Positions 44,922 through 56,787 of a DNA stretch of 64,000 nt are shown here, piece after piece (positions within the stretch are counted from its first letter, which is position 1; each line of letters begins with the position of its first letter). A program made the position numbers and the translations under genes. Below the pieces are notes generated by a model. That model did not search any database. It was not told the DNA's origin and saw nothing but the letters and a program-made list of their open reading frames with translations. Source of the DNA: Linanthus parryae (taxonomy: Eukaryota > Streptophyta > Magnoliopsida > Ericales > Polemoniaceae); NCBI GenBank assembly GCA_023055425.1, contig JALGPY010000010.1, positions 17,953,363-18,017,362 on the forward strand, in the 5' to 3' direction.

Positions 44922-45860
44922 TAAAAGAATTCTGTATCCTAACATTTATAATACACATCATTTAAAACTCCAACATCTTAATTTTCCAAGTTTTTCAAAA
45001 TTTCTTCATCCAAACACACTGTTACTCTGCTCAAACTGGGTAGGAGATTCAATGTCAAAAGAGATTTTCTTAAACCCTAAACCATCAAATCTTTTACTAC
45101 AGAATTTCGAGTTAACCAAATCGCCAATGTGTGTATATGTATATAACGAAAAATTGATGTTTCGCCTTAACGAATAGCATTCAATTTTTAATTTAAAATA
45201 AAAAATAAAAATGCAAATAAGTCATCAACGCCTTCAAAGAAGGTGCCATTATGAATTATGATATAAAGACGACAACACCAAACGGCATTTGTTGTTACTC
45301 CTAGGAGCAAATTATGCAATATCGTCTCTTTTTCTAGATTTCTTTGACATAGGCACTCCTAGAAGACTTGCAACTTACAATGCACACATGTTGTAAGTTT
45401 ACTAATTAAGTACATTGAAACATAATGGTGATAACCAGCTAAGTTGTAGCTAGCTATTGAAACTCCTAGCAGGTGAATTACGAGCAAGAGAAATGGGTAT
45501 AACAATTTTAAAGGTGGAAAGACGTGCGGTAGTGATGCTTCTGAATCAAGAAATAGTAGGGCGATTGTGGAGAAGTAAATTCACAGAGAAACCTAAATAA
45601 CTCAGAAAAAAAATCCAAAAGTGATCAAACATGATATAATACTTGGTCAACCATGCTTCTAACCTTCCTTTTTTTGACTTGTTGGGACAATGTGAGCTCA
45701 CTTTTTTAGTCATTTATCTGATTTCCCAAATCTTTAGTGTACACAAAATTTCTAGAAAATATTTCATGACTCACTCAGCTGTACTGATAATATATGTTGC
45801 TATTTTTTTTTTTTTCATTTGAGAAAAATATGTTGCTGATTTATGCGCTTGGTTTTGTAG

Positions 45861-45971
45861 AAGTTGGACGGTTGGGTTATATTTGCAGAGTATGCAAATC
45901 CAAGACGTACGCCTGGCTCTTCCCCTCGCTACAGAAGTCCTCCATATGGTGGTCAAAATTACGAGCAGTAG
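45861..45971 (+). CDS. Exon 4 of the RRM gene, with stop codon
   Basis: The exon encodes KLDGWVIFAEYANPRR, the last RRM beta strand, then a short Arg, Ser, Pro, Gly and Tyr tail ending NYEQ before TAG. The acceptor is GGTTTTGTAG. The frame follows exon 3 without loss. The 3' untranslated region presumably follows; 45972-46440 shows no other gene and no clear AATAAA. Confidence 0.87.
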   Translation, partial: KLDGWVIFAEYANPRRTPGSSPRYRSPPYGGQNYEQ

Positions 45972-46717
45972 AAACCAGATAGAACGCGGATTTGGCCAAT
46001 ACTGCAGTACTCCACTTCTCTATAGATTGGCATATGCTGTGCAGTTTGGATAGCTACTTGCGGTAGTGAACTCATTTGTTGATGTTCAGTTGTAACTGAA
46101 AGCCCAAGTATAAGACTTTCCTGTAAAATTTCCCCGCGGAAGACCGAAGTTTGAGCAGCCGAGAATTGAATATACTGTAAGAGGACTTGGGACCTTATTT
46201 TTTAAATAGCCCATAGAGTTGCTATCATACTGTGAAGAGAAGTAATTTGGAATCTATTAACCTCACAAGCCAATATGGGAGGAAATGCTCCTAATGCGGA
46301 ATCAGGTTATGCCTTAGACGGTCTGAGAAACTACATCAGCAAATTAAGTGCTCATAGTTTCAGTTTCCTTCTTATAAAGCGGACATGATAAGTCTTGAGC
46401 ACGAAGTGTAGATGTCAAGTGTAGGAGATTGACAGTTTCCCCGAACCCGGTGGGTACCCCAATCCTACCCGCCCCTGAAAGGAAGGGTATGGGATATGGT
46501 TATGGGTATGGGAGGGGATGGTAATTAATTGTCGAACTCTTGTAGGGAATGGGTGGGATGGGAATGGGATTTAACAAATCCCTTGTTATACCCGACCCCG
46601 ATTAATTTATAGTGGAATTATTTTGGTGCACTACTGATATAAGTCTGTTTTCTTTTTTCTCTCTCTCTCTTTTTTTTTTTAATTGTATAACTATAGTGCG
46701 ATTTATTATATATCATC

Positions 46718-48213
46718 GGGTAAAAGACAAAAACCACCCCTTGAGTATGGGGTATATACAAAAACACCCTTCGTGTTCGGGAATATACAAAAACCACCCC
46801 TGTCAGTTAACGGAGACTAACGGCAACTAACGGAGGGGCAAAAAGACATATATACCCTCACCTCCAAGAAAAATTACACTGCTATAAAAAGCATTTTTTC
46901 TCCTCATCCCCCATTTCTAACCCTAACAGCCCTTTTTATCTCTCTACACCCTCTTTCTCTTCACCGACCCAGATCTAACTGTGTCCCTCTCATCTCCAGT
47001 TCTTCCATTTCTTCGCCGTGATTTGCTTCGGCGCCGTGATTTGCACCACCAGCCTCACATACCTTCGTCGTCTTCCCCTTTTGTTCCTCATCGCCGCCGT
47101 CGTCGTCCGCCATCTTCTCTGGTTCAATCGACGGCGACGGCGTCCGCCGTCTTCTCCGGCGTCCGCCGTCTTCTCTGGTTGAATCGACGGCGGAGGAGGA
47201 GAAGAGTGAGTCGATGATATAAAACCCTCGTATTCGTCGTCGTCTTTATCTCAATCGTCGATTCGTCGTTGTCTTCTCTATCTCAATCGTCGATTTGACA
47301 AATTGTTTCTCGGTCTCGATGCTCTGTTTGAGTAATTCTAGGGTTGAAAGCAGGGACTTTGATTTTGTGGAGGAGAAGAGAGAGTCGAACTTCAACCGGG
47401 AACTGATCGAGACAGTAACTGTGGTCTTCACACTTTAGCCCCCTTCATGTTCCTGGTTCGTCGTCGGCCAATTCGTCGGATCAGAAAGCGAATTCGTCAA
47501 TTTCGAATGATAACCCAGACGAGAAAGTTCGTCGATTGTTGAAGAAGGCGGTTTGGGGCTACAAATCTGTTCATGGCCCTTCCTCTGTCCCCCTTCTTCT
47601 TCTTCTATCTCTCTGATTTAGGGTAAGTTTGGGTTTGTGTTCTCACTGATTTCGTCGGCCAAATCGTCGGGCATAGCCTTGGTTACCTGGAGAATTTTTT
47701 TGGAGAATACTGAGATTGAGCTTTGGAGAATTCCTCCTTGTCTGCTTCTTGTTTGAAATTTTTATGAAAATGGTTATTTTTTACTGTGGGAGATTTGATG
47801 AGCACATTTATTGTTGTTGTCGTTGTTGTTCGGCGGTCGTGGTGGTGGCTTTGTATCCAGTTTCTGGTCCATTTTTGTTTGAAAATGGGTACTGTTGTTG
47901 TTGCTGCTATTGTTGATGTTGTTTTTGTTGTTGTTGTTGTTGTGTTGGTGTTGGTGGTCTTGGTTAAGAACACCAAGAACATGCACAAAGTAAACACAAA
48001 GTCACAAACACAAATATGGGTAAAATGGACATAAAAAAGACAGATTGCACCCCCATACTAATTAATTGTAACAGAAGGGTGGTTTTCGTCTAACGTCCAT
48101 CCACTGACAGGAGTGATTTTTGTCTCCACAGGGGTGGTTTTTGTATATCCCCGAACACGAAGGGTGTTTTTGTATATACCCCATACTCGAGGGGTGGTTT
48201 TTGTCTTTTACCC
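46718..48213. mobile_element. Mutator-like element, copy 2 (1496 bp)
   Basis: Long inverted repeats start GGGTAAAAGACAAAAACCAC. The 9-bp target duplication is TATATCATC at 46709-46717 and TATATCATA at 48214-48222, one mismatch. The layout matches copy 1: leader, GC-rich block (46980-47220) and a TTG-rich tract (47810-47945). No transposase. Confidence 0.88.
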
Positions 48214-48425
48214 TATATCATATAACTTCCATGTAATAATTCTAATTACAAGCCAACCTAGGAGAGGTAACAGAAATTTTGTATATTCAGGATTTCTCCT
48301 TTCTACCCCAAGTATAAATGTGTCCCAAGGTTCTAGCTCTTTGAATTATCTGTCACTCATTGGCTTCTTTTTTATGTTGTTTTCTGCGCCTTTGTTGTAG
48401 AAAACTGATCATACGCGGTTAAAGA

Positions 48426-51400
48426 TTTTTTTTTTTTTTTTTTTGAGAAGGAAACAGTTATAATGTATTAAGTCGAAAGTCGAAACGAGTCATGGGCTAA
48501 GATGTGAGCCATTGTTATAATATCACGTTTGACATGCTGAATTAAAATAAGGTAAAAGACATTAACCACCTCTGAGTTTAAGATTAATTCCATCATGTAT
48601 CCCTGTGTTTTGGAAAAAGACACTCCGTACCTTTTTTTTGGATGGAGGCTAACAGTGACTAACGGCAAGACCAAAAACACCCATTTACCCCTGAAATTTT
48701 ATAAAATTACATCCTATATATAACCCCCATCTCTCATTCTCCCCCATTTCTAACCTAATTTCACTCTCTCTCTAGCCCTCTTTTCTCTCTTCCCTTCTCT
48801 CTCTCTTCCTCCTCTTCTACTTCTCGTCAAACACCCAACCACCACCGCCACAAACATCACAGCCACCACCACTCCCTCTATCTCCCCCCAACCTCTGTTT
48901 CTCCCTCACTGTCAATCAGAACCCGCAGAGAAACCCTCGCCGGACGAGAATCAGATTCGCCGCCTTGGGTTCTGGATCTCATGGTGGAGGTGGCGCCTAG
49001 GAGGCACGACGATGCCGGCGCCAATGAAACACCGAATGGTGCTTGGATTTTCAAGTCCGGTGTTTCTCACAGTCAACACCAACTAACGCCGACGACTCTC
49101 CGGCGACGGCGGATCTGAAAACATTCATCACCACGGAGATCAGCTCTGGCCGATCTACAACTTCCTCAGAGAAACCGCGAGTTTTTTCCAAAGGGCTCAA
49201 GAACGCCGATTGATGCAGACGAAGCTCCGGCGAGAAGAAATTAAACTGCTCCGTTGACAAAATTCTGGTGGACTTAGCATCAAAACATTGTTTTAGCTTC
49301 ACAGTCGACCGATCTACACCTTCCCAGGTGGTGAAAGCGAGCAGCTTTTGACGGCGAACTAGGACAAACTCCGACGCAAATCCGGCGCCGGCAAAATCGG
49401 AAAGATCCACCACCTTAAGAATCAAGGCTGCTGGATCGACAACTTTCTTGCAGCGAAAAGGAGAATTATCAGAGAGGAAGACCGCCGAACCGCCGAACAT
49501 GGGAAAAGATGTCGCTTAGGTATCGAATATAGGTTATGGTTGCACAAGCCGCCTCTAACGAATTGGTTTTGAGATGCCTTAATTTGGGGCATCAAATGAG
49601 AATTTTTATTGGTTTGATTTGCTTTCTGGTTCTGTTATTAGATAACAATCACTACAAAATCGTTTACCAGAGGGATTTTCATTGCTTTTATTCATCCTCC
49701 AACATGATCTTCCATTATTATTGGTTTTATTGATGTTTTGGATCTAAAGTGGAAGTTTTTATTGGTTTTCTTCGCGCTTGAACCATGAACAACAAGAACA
49801 TCAACAACATCAACAACAAAAACATGACACCATAGGGGTTAATCAGTTGGTTTATTGGTGTTGTTGATGTTCCGAATTCAAAGTGAGATATGTTTTTGAT
49901 GTTGTTGATAGTTTTGGTAGATGTTCTTGATGTCCATGGTGTTATTGATGAGAAAATAGGGGAAAAAGTGAAAAAGCACACAGGGGCAATACGGTCCAAA
50001 AAAATTCAATCACCGACTTTTCTAACAGAATATGACAGAAGGGTGCTTAGTGTCCGAGTAATATTCCGTTACAAGGGTTCCCAGTGTCTTTATCCAAAAC
50101 TCAGGGTAGCAGCGTGGAATTATACCGAAACTCAGGGGTGGTAAGTGTCTTCTACCCATTAAAATATTATTAAAGTACAAGCTTAGAGCAAGGATACCGA
50201 TAATCATCCTAGCGATGGTTTTGTCAAATCTGGTTCCTGCAAGTTTCTGCATTGTGATAAGGCTATCTGAGAGAATGGTGATATCGCGGTAGCGATGAGA
50301 GAGTAGCCATTTCATGAGTTCGAGGATGCCTATGGTTTCTGCCGAAAGAGCTGAGTTAACTTTGAAAGTAGCGGTGCCATGAGTTTTCGTGCAATCACTT
50401 CGGATCCATCCTGCCATGCCGAACAATTTTTCTTATTTCCAAGTTGCATCAACGAGGAAGGTGATGTTACTTGTGCTCCTGTTTGTGTTGTTGGAAAAGT
50501 AGGCATTATCATGGTTGACAGTAGACTGCAGGCGGATTGTGGATGTTGGAGTTGATATTTCCTCGGACATCGAAGTTTCCAAAAGACGAATGGCTTCCAA
50601 GGTTCGAATAGGGGAGTGAATCCTTGAGTAAAAGGATGCTTGGATCCATATTTTTCATAGAATGAGGACAAACAATTTTTTGTCAGTCTCATTTTTAAGG
50701 GATGAAAAGATATTGAGGATGGTCGAGATTGTCAAGGTTGGCTGGCCTGTTAGGAAGTCGAGTCCAAGTCTTGATCCTCTCCAGACATGGTTGGAGTGGT
50801 CACACTGGAATAGAATGTGATCAGAAGATTCAATTGCGTTGTGACAACGCGGGCATTCGGTGTCTACCTGGATTCGTCTTGTAGTAAGGTTATGGTTGTT
50901 GCAAGATGTTGTGCCCAATTTTCCAAAGGAATCGATTCAGTTTTGGTGTGAGTGTAAGCTTCTGGATGGTAGTCCAGAATATCATGTCGTTTGGTGGGGA
51001 GCGAGTCGTTCCGGCGGCGAGGTGGTAGGCAGATTTGACAATAAAGATTCCGTCATTGGTACCATCCCAAAGTTGTTTGTCTTGTTGGTCCCAGATTTGG
51101 ATATAGATCGTCTGAATCCTCTAGGTTGTTTTTTCATCGTAGAAGCTCCGGAGAAGAGGGTAGATCCAAGTCTTTGTATTATGGTCGATGAAGAAGTTGG
51201 TCGTCAGATGTCAGAAGTAGTTGTTATCGCCTTTTGTGATCAGAACATTACTCCCAGGTATCCAATTGTCTGAAGCAGGGTGGATGATGTTTCCCTTTCC
51301 CAGATTCCATCGCGTTCCTTTTGTAAGAAATTCCTTCCCCACATGATGTTTTTCCATCCCCAGAAGCCGAAGTTGGCACAGTAGTTTTTGTTGCGAAGTT

Positions 51401-52966
51401 CCTATTGTGGCAGTATTTTCCTGTAAGCGCCTTGCTTAAGAGAGATGTTGGGTTAGTGCTCAAGTTGAAAGCGGTTTTGGCCAGCAGATCTTGGTTAAAC
51501 TGTCGGAGATCGCGGAACCCTAGGCCTCCTTGGGAGGGGTGCAGAGTAGGGACCATTTCTTCCATTTGATCCCTTTGTTGCTGCCATTACTCTATAGGAA
51601 GTTGCACATGATTGTTTGAGGTGGAGCTCTGGAAGACTGAGAGATGGTAGGTTGGGATTGCGGCAAGACAAGATTTGATAAGAACAAAGCGGCCTTCGAA
51701 TGAGAGAGAGTTTCTCTTCTAGGAGTGAAGCTTTTTCTTAAATCGTTGTAGGATGCCTTTTAAGATCTCCGCTTTCGAGAGTGTAAATTCAATAACAGAG
51801 CCGAGATATTTCCCTGGTTTGTCAACTAGGTTTATTTGTAGGATTGATTTCAGGTCTTCTCTGTCTGAATTGTTCATGTTTGGGCTTGAGAAAACTTCTG
51901 ATTTTTGGAAGTTGATTTCTTCGTTCGAAGACAAAACAATATTACTGTAAGATCCATTTCAGGACCCAAACATGCTCCAGGTTGTACTTCTGGAAGATGA
52001 AGCAGTTGTCCGCAAATAAGAGGTGAGACACCTTTGGGGAGGATGGCCCAACTTTGATGCCGAAGAAGATATTTTTAGAGGCTGCATGGTTGAGCATCGA
52101 TGAAAGAGCTTCTGAGATGAGGAGGAAAAGGTACGACGATAGAGGGTCTCCCTGGCGGATTCCCCGTGATGGCGAGAAAAATCAGAAGGCTGACCATTCA
52201 CAATGACTGAGGATGTGACGGTAGTGATGCATTGCATAACAAGTTGGGTAAACTTGCCGACGAAATCCATTTCTTGGAGTACTTCCGCCAAGAAAGTCCA
52301 TATCAAGTTTGAGAGCAAAGAATTTCGACTTAGTGGTCTTTTGGTGTATGATGTATTCAAGAACCTCGTGAGCAATGAGGATGTTATATGAGATTTGTCT
52401 TCCCTAAATGAAGGCGTTTTGGTTTTTCGAGATTAGACCGCCGACCACATCTTTAGGTGGTTAACAATCATTTTGGAGATGATTTTGTAGAATTGCAAAG
52501 ACTGATCGGCCGGTAGTCACTTGCGAATATGTGATTATGAGTTTTGGGGATGAGACTGATATACGTTTTGTTGACTTCTCGAAGAAGGTGGCCTGATTGA
52601 AGAGTACTGAGTACGACATTGGTGGTTTTATCTCCGGTCGTATCCCATTACTTTTGGTAGTATGCAGCAATCTTTCCGTCCGGACCTGGAGCCATATTGG
52701 TACCCAGTCGGAAAACCGCACTGCGAACCTCTTCAGCGGAGAATCATGGTCCAGAGAAACTGTTTGGTCAGGTGACAGCCTTTTGGTGATGAAATGTGTA
52801 GGGTTGATGGACGGGAAATCGGCGGTATATTTTGGTTGCTTTGGTCTGTAAGGAGATGGAGAAAGTGGTTTTTGAGGTGGTTAGAAACATCTTGGTGATC
52901 AATGATGAACTCTTCTGAACGGTCAAAATTTTTAATATGTTTTGGTACATAACTAAGTTGATACAT
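48426..52966 (-). pseudogene. L1-type LINE, 5'-truncated
   Basis: A 19-base T run at 48426-48444 is the poly(A) tail of a minus-strand LINE. Reading leftward from 52966: the region before reverse transcriptase (DVSNHLKNHFLHLL), reverse transcriptase pieces (52721-51719) with LLFADNCFIF near 52010, where the second catalytic Asp is Asn; the conserved SQGGLGFRDLRQFNQDLL (about 51520); a zinc-binding RT-associated domain (CPRCHNAIESSDHILFQC, about 50850-50800); and an RNase H-like end (about 50426-50200). Frameshifts separate these. The endonuclease part is absent. Target duplications were not resolved. Confidence 0.82.
48550..50157. mobile_element. Mutator-like element, copy 3 (1608 bp), nested in the LINE
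   Basis: The ends are AGGTAAAAGACA and, inverted, GGGTAGAAGACAC. The 9-bp target duplication ATTAAAATA is perfect (48541-48549 and 50158-50166). The inside again has a pyrimidine-rich leader, a coding-like block (49051-49500 on the minus strand, 149 codons, no recognised domain) and a run of AACATCAACAAC repeats. It splits the 3' end of the LINE. Confidence 0.9.
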
Positions 52967-53235
52967 ATGTTAAAATGTTGAGTATTGCTTTTGATGTTTA
53001 TCTTCTTAGTTGATTGTTATTCTCAGCTAGTTGGATGAACTTTAGACTTTTAAATGTTATGAATTCAGGAGTATCTTAGCTCAATTTGTAATGTGTAATT
53101 GTTTGTTAATGGTTACATTTTTTTGAGTGTGTGTAGTCTATATAAATAGTTTAGCTCATATAAATTACTATAATGGATGATGTAATCATTTAGAATATTA
53201 ACCCGATGGGATCGGGGGGCTATTTTATCCCGCCA

Positions 53236-55358
53236 CAATCCATATCGGTTACTATCCCTATAGGAGATCATGGACACATTTCCAAAGATAGATTTTTAAC
53301 TTTTCAAGAATGTGAAGGCCCTTGAACTTACCCCAGGCTGCATGAGCCTGGCCTGCCTTTGCGCATGAAGAAAAAACCCGACGGGTAGAGAATTGGCTTG
53401 TAGAAAGATTCTAAGAAACAATAACACGACCAATTGGTGTAGTTTCCTGACTTCGTAAACGATCAGATACCTGTATTGTCGATTCGCTTAAGGCAGTTGA
53501 ATGGATAAAATTTAGTTCGTGATGAAATTCCAAACTCGATAGTCATTTAAGCTATTGCTACCAATTCCTTCAGCTCAGAGTCGTTTTCACTTTCCCATTT
53601 TCTGAAATTGTTTTGAATTTCATTATCTTCCGGACATAATCCAATACATTTGTGTTGTACTTGTCTAAGCAGCACACATAAACGTTGTCAACCAAGATGT
53701 GGTGATTGAAGCGTAGTGATACATATTTTCATTGAGTGCTCTTTCCACACACGATGCTGTAGTTTTTTTTTGTGCACGTTACCAAATGAGTTCAAACTGT
53801 AATGTATTGATAGACTGTTGGAGGGAGGCGTGGATACAGAAATTCCTTCAAATGGGTCTAAATTTGAAAAATCAAAGAAACTCGAGGAAAAATAAAAATA
53901 TCAAGAATGTGAGTGGGAGCTAGCTATAGTGAATTTTTTTGTGTGGCCAAACAGAAAAACCAACACAAAATAAGAGTAAAATTAAACTTTATGAAGTTTT
54001 TTTGGAAGAACATACTCGGAAGGCAGGGTAGTATTACCACGTGGATCTACCAAAGCAACATGGAGCAGCCTATTAAATTTGCGAATTGGGCATTGGTCCT
54101 GGTCTTCTCATGTTCTAGCCCGATGTGTACGAGAGAATTCTTTGAGGAAGATTCAACGTACACCAAGTACAGGGAATAAGAGAAACACTGGAAAGGTAGG
54201 GTTGTGAGTAGGGAGAGAATAAGACGATAGTAGCTGTATGAGAGAGAGACAGAGTTTTGGCAGAGCTTCCGCGTAGTTCAGGTGATTCTTCCTGTGTAAG
54301 GAAGGGTTAACGATCCTATATATAGTGGAGAATATGACCGTTGTAGTGGGTTAATGCACCCATTAATGGCGGCTTAATTACCTTAACCACAACGGCACGT
54401 TCGTCCGCATATATAGGGTTCGTTACGCACTTCGTCCGCGTATACCGGAACCGTTATGAGGTTGACCGGGTTTATGGAGCTCGTGCTATAAATCTCTCAA
54501 AGCAGTTACTAAGGGTCGCGCGCGGGCTTGGATGTCGCCCGCGCGCGACTGGACTTACTCTAGCCTCCAAACCACTAAGTCCCTACAAGTCCCGTGTCGT
54601 GGTATGCGAGGGCCTTGTCTCGCAGCCCCCACGTGAATCAGCGCGGGTGGTGATCTAGTGTGTGTGGAGCACAGCTAGGTGTGCCGGATGACCCAGAACC
54701 CCTAGAGTCGTGCCACACACCAATTCAAATACACGCAAAATCATCCCCCCCGTGCGTGCCATTATGACCCAGAATCCCTAGAGTCGTGCCTTTTGTTCTT
54801 TTAGGGTTTTAGTCGTGACGTCAGCATCGACCTGTGATTGCACGATTCGGCGGTGACGGTTACGATTCGACCACTGAAAGGAAGCAACTCTTCAGTATTT
54901 TTGAATAAATAATTCAGGCCCTCCATTGTTTCAGAGTATTGCTTCTCTCTCTAAAGTGGATGTTTTCTGAGAGCCTCCGAGAGCAAATACAGATCATCAA
55001 TCATCAGTTCTTCCTTGCAAATCGTCTTCTTCAACTTGCTTCATCATCACAAGGTTGGCTTTGCTCAATTTTCGTTAATGTACTCCATACCTTTGAGCTA
55101 TTTTGAATTTGAGAAACCCAAAAGTCGTTTGAAATACACCATATTCTGTTGAGAAGGCTTCCTAAAACCCTAAAAGATTGAAACAACTTAAAATGGTGAT
55201 TTTCTGCAATTCTTCTACAAATTCGAAACTCTAAATCTGTAATTGACCCAGAACTGTTCATCTTCCCCTTTTGACAGTTTCAAAACCTAGAACTGCTTCT
55301 TGAATTTGAATGAAAGTGGATATACTTCTCCCCCCTTTTCTCTTGCTTTTCTGTAGAT
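53236..55358. other. Region without a supported gene
   Basis: I see no coding sequence or bounded element. A degenerate direct repeat, ATGACCCAGAA(C/T)CCCTAGAG, occurs near 54687 and 54764. A TATATATAG box lies near 54318. The right end may hold the promoter of the plant mobile domain relic. Confidence 0.5.
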
Positions 55359-56787
55359 ATGGCCAAGACAAAAGCCTCCAAATCTGTGAAAGAACCCGAA
55401 GAAATCCCTGATCTTCCCATGACCATGAGGAAGAAAGCTCCATATCTAGGCGGAGAAGACTTTTATCATGCTAGGGTAAAGTAAAGAATCTACCAGCTCC
55501 TGCCACTGAAGATCTGCTTCTGTTGAGCCCTCTTACTACCCCAGCCAGGTTGGAGTTAATTGACTCCAAGGACGTGGTAAGATTAGGTGTTGAAAATGGG
55601 TTCTTCCCCCATACTGACATTTCTACTCAGGCCTTCGTGCAAAAGATTGATTTAATGGATGAGTGGATTGACCATGTGCTAACTCAGCATGCCATCACGC
55701 TAGACAAGGCTGGGATCTATTTTGCTGTTAGGGCTACGAAGGGTGCTGCCGTGAAGCTGGATCAGACCATGCTTCTAAACCTTTTTTCTCGCTACTCACC
55801 TGCGACTCATACTTTTCACTTTGCTGAATTTGAAGCCGCCCCCACTTTGGAAGATCTTCAAATTCTGTATGAACTTTCACCCATGGGCGAAGTCGATCCC
55901 TTGGCTGCTTTGAAACCTGGTCCAGAGCTCACTCTCTATGCGCAGATGGAGGAGTGTTTGACCGAGGTAAAGAAAATTTCTACCCGTTGGACATCTGCAG
56001 AATTACTTCCCACATGGCAGCTGAGACCTCCGCGAAGAACACTTGGGAAAAATGGGTGCAATACTTCTTTCGCGACTATACGAATGGTAAAATCACCAAA
56101 GAAATATGGAAAATGATCCCGAAGCGAAGAATTATGTAGAGGTAAAGGGGTATCATCTGACCTTATGCGGCTTCCTCTGTGCCTGGCTGTCAAGGTATTT
56201 GATCGACGGTCATCCTCATGACGGGGTCTTTTATCATGCCTGCCCCTTGCTGTTAAGTTGACCCATGGTCAGAAGGTCGCGCTCGGGCCTCTAGTGCTAG
56301 GCACCTTGTATCATCGTTTAGACCAGCAGGTGGTTGAAATTGAGGAGTCACGTGGGCGTCTTGATGTATTGACTTTTGTCAATATTTCATTTCTTACCAT
56401 GTGGGTCTTTGAAAGGTGGCCCTCTTATGCTCCTGTTCCTTCAAAACCTAACATGTGGAACGTTCCAGGTGCGAAGAATGCACTTCCAAGCGGGAGAGCT
56501 GCCCGATGGTATAGGACCAATCCTCCTAAGTGTTCATGGAGTCTGGTGTGCGACGATCAGAGAAAATTTACAGCCTGGCCCTACATTACTCGCATTGACA
56601 ATGTGCGATTTTTCCCAAGGCTGTACCCTGGTAGAGATGGCTCCTATTCTGAAGACACCCTTCTCCGGGTTCATGATCGCTACCGTGAATTCCTCTGCTG
56701 GTGCTTGAGAGGTTCACTACCTGACCTTGCCGAATATGTTTCTGAGATAACTCCCAAGTACGAGCGGATCACACTCAATGTTGACCA
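55359..56787 (+). pseudogene. Plant mobile domain (PMD) pseudogene, truncated
   Basis: Starts MAKTKASKSVKEPEEIPDLP at 55359 and shifts frame near 55480. The long open part (55523-55960) holds LVRLGVENGFF-like and TFHFAEFEAAPTLEDLQILY segments, the hallmark of the plant mobile domain (formerly called aminotransferase-like), found in transposons and in a few domesticated silencing genes. It shifts frame again near 55965 and reads on from 56258 (VFERWPSYAPVPSKP) to 56787. There it is cut by a gypsy LTR. The function of the parent gene is unknown. Frameshifts and truncation make this copy inactive. Confidence 0.75.

Larger units (their letters stand above)
13530..45860 (+). other. Intron 3 of the RRM gene, 32.3 kb, packed with nested transposons
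   Basis: The donor GTGAGT at 13530 and the acceptor TTTTGTAG ending at 45860 join exons 3 and 4 in frame. The peptide across the join (MDGE then KLDGWVIFAEYA) is the normal last beta strand of an RRM, which supports the splice. The intron carries at least eight separate insertions, described individually. Unassigned stretches are 13530-14560, with a (TG)n tract near 13989, and 44925-45860; both look like ordinary AT-rich intron. Regulation or splicing could be affected by this length, but that is inference. Confidence 0.82.
46440..53235. mobile_element. Possible hAT shell around the MULEs and LINE
   Basis: CCCCGAACCCGGTGGGTACC near 46441 and ACCCGATGGGATCGGGGGGC near 53201 have the base pattern of hAT ends seen elsewhere in the window. 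No 8-bp target duplication was found. Low confidence. Confidence 0.3.

Noticed and set aside
46981..47217. Arg-rich ORF as a host gene
   Set aside because: It lies inside Mutator-like copy 2, has low-complexity codons and no recognisable domain.
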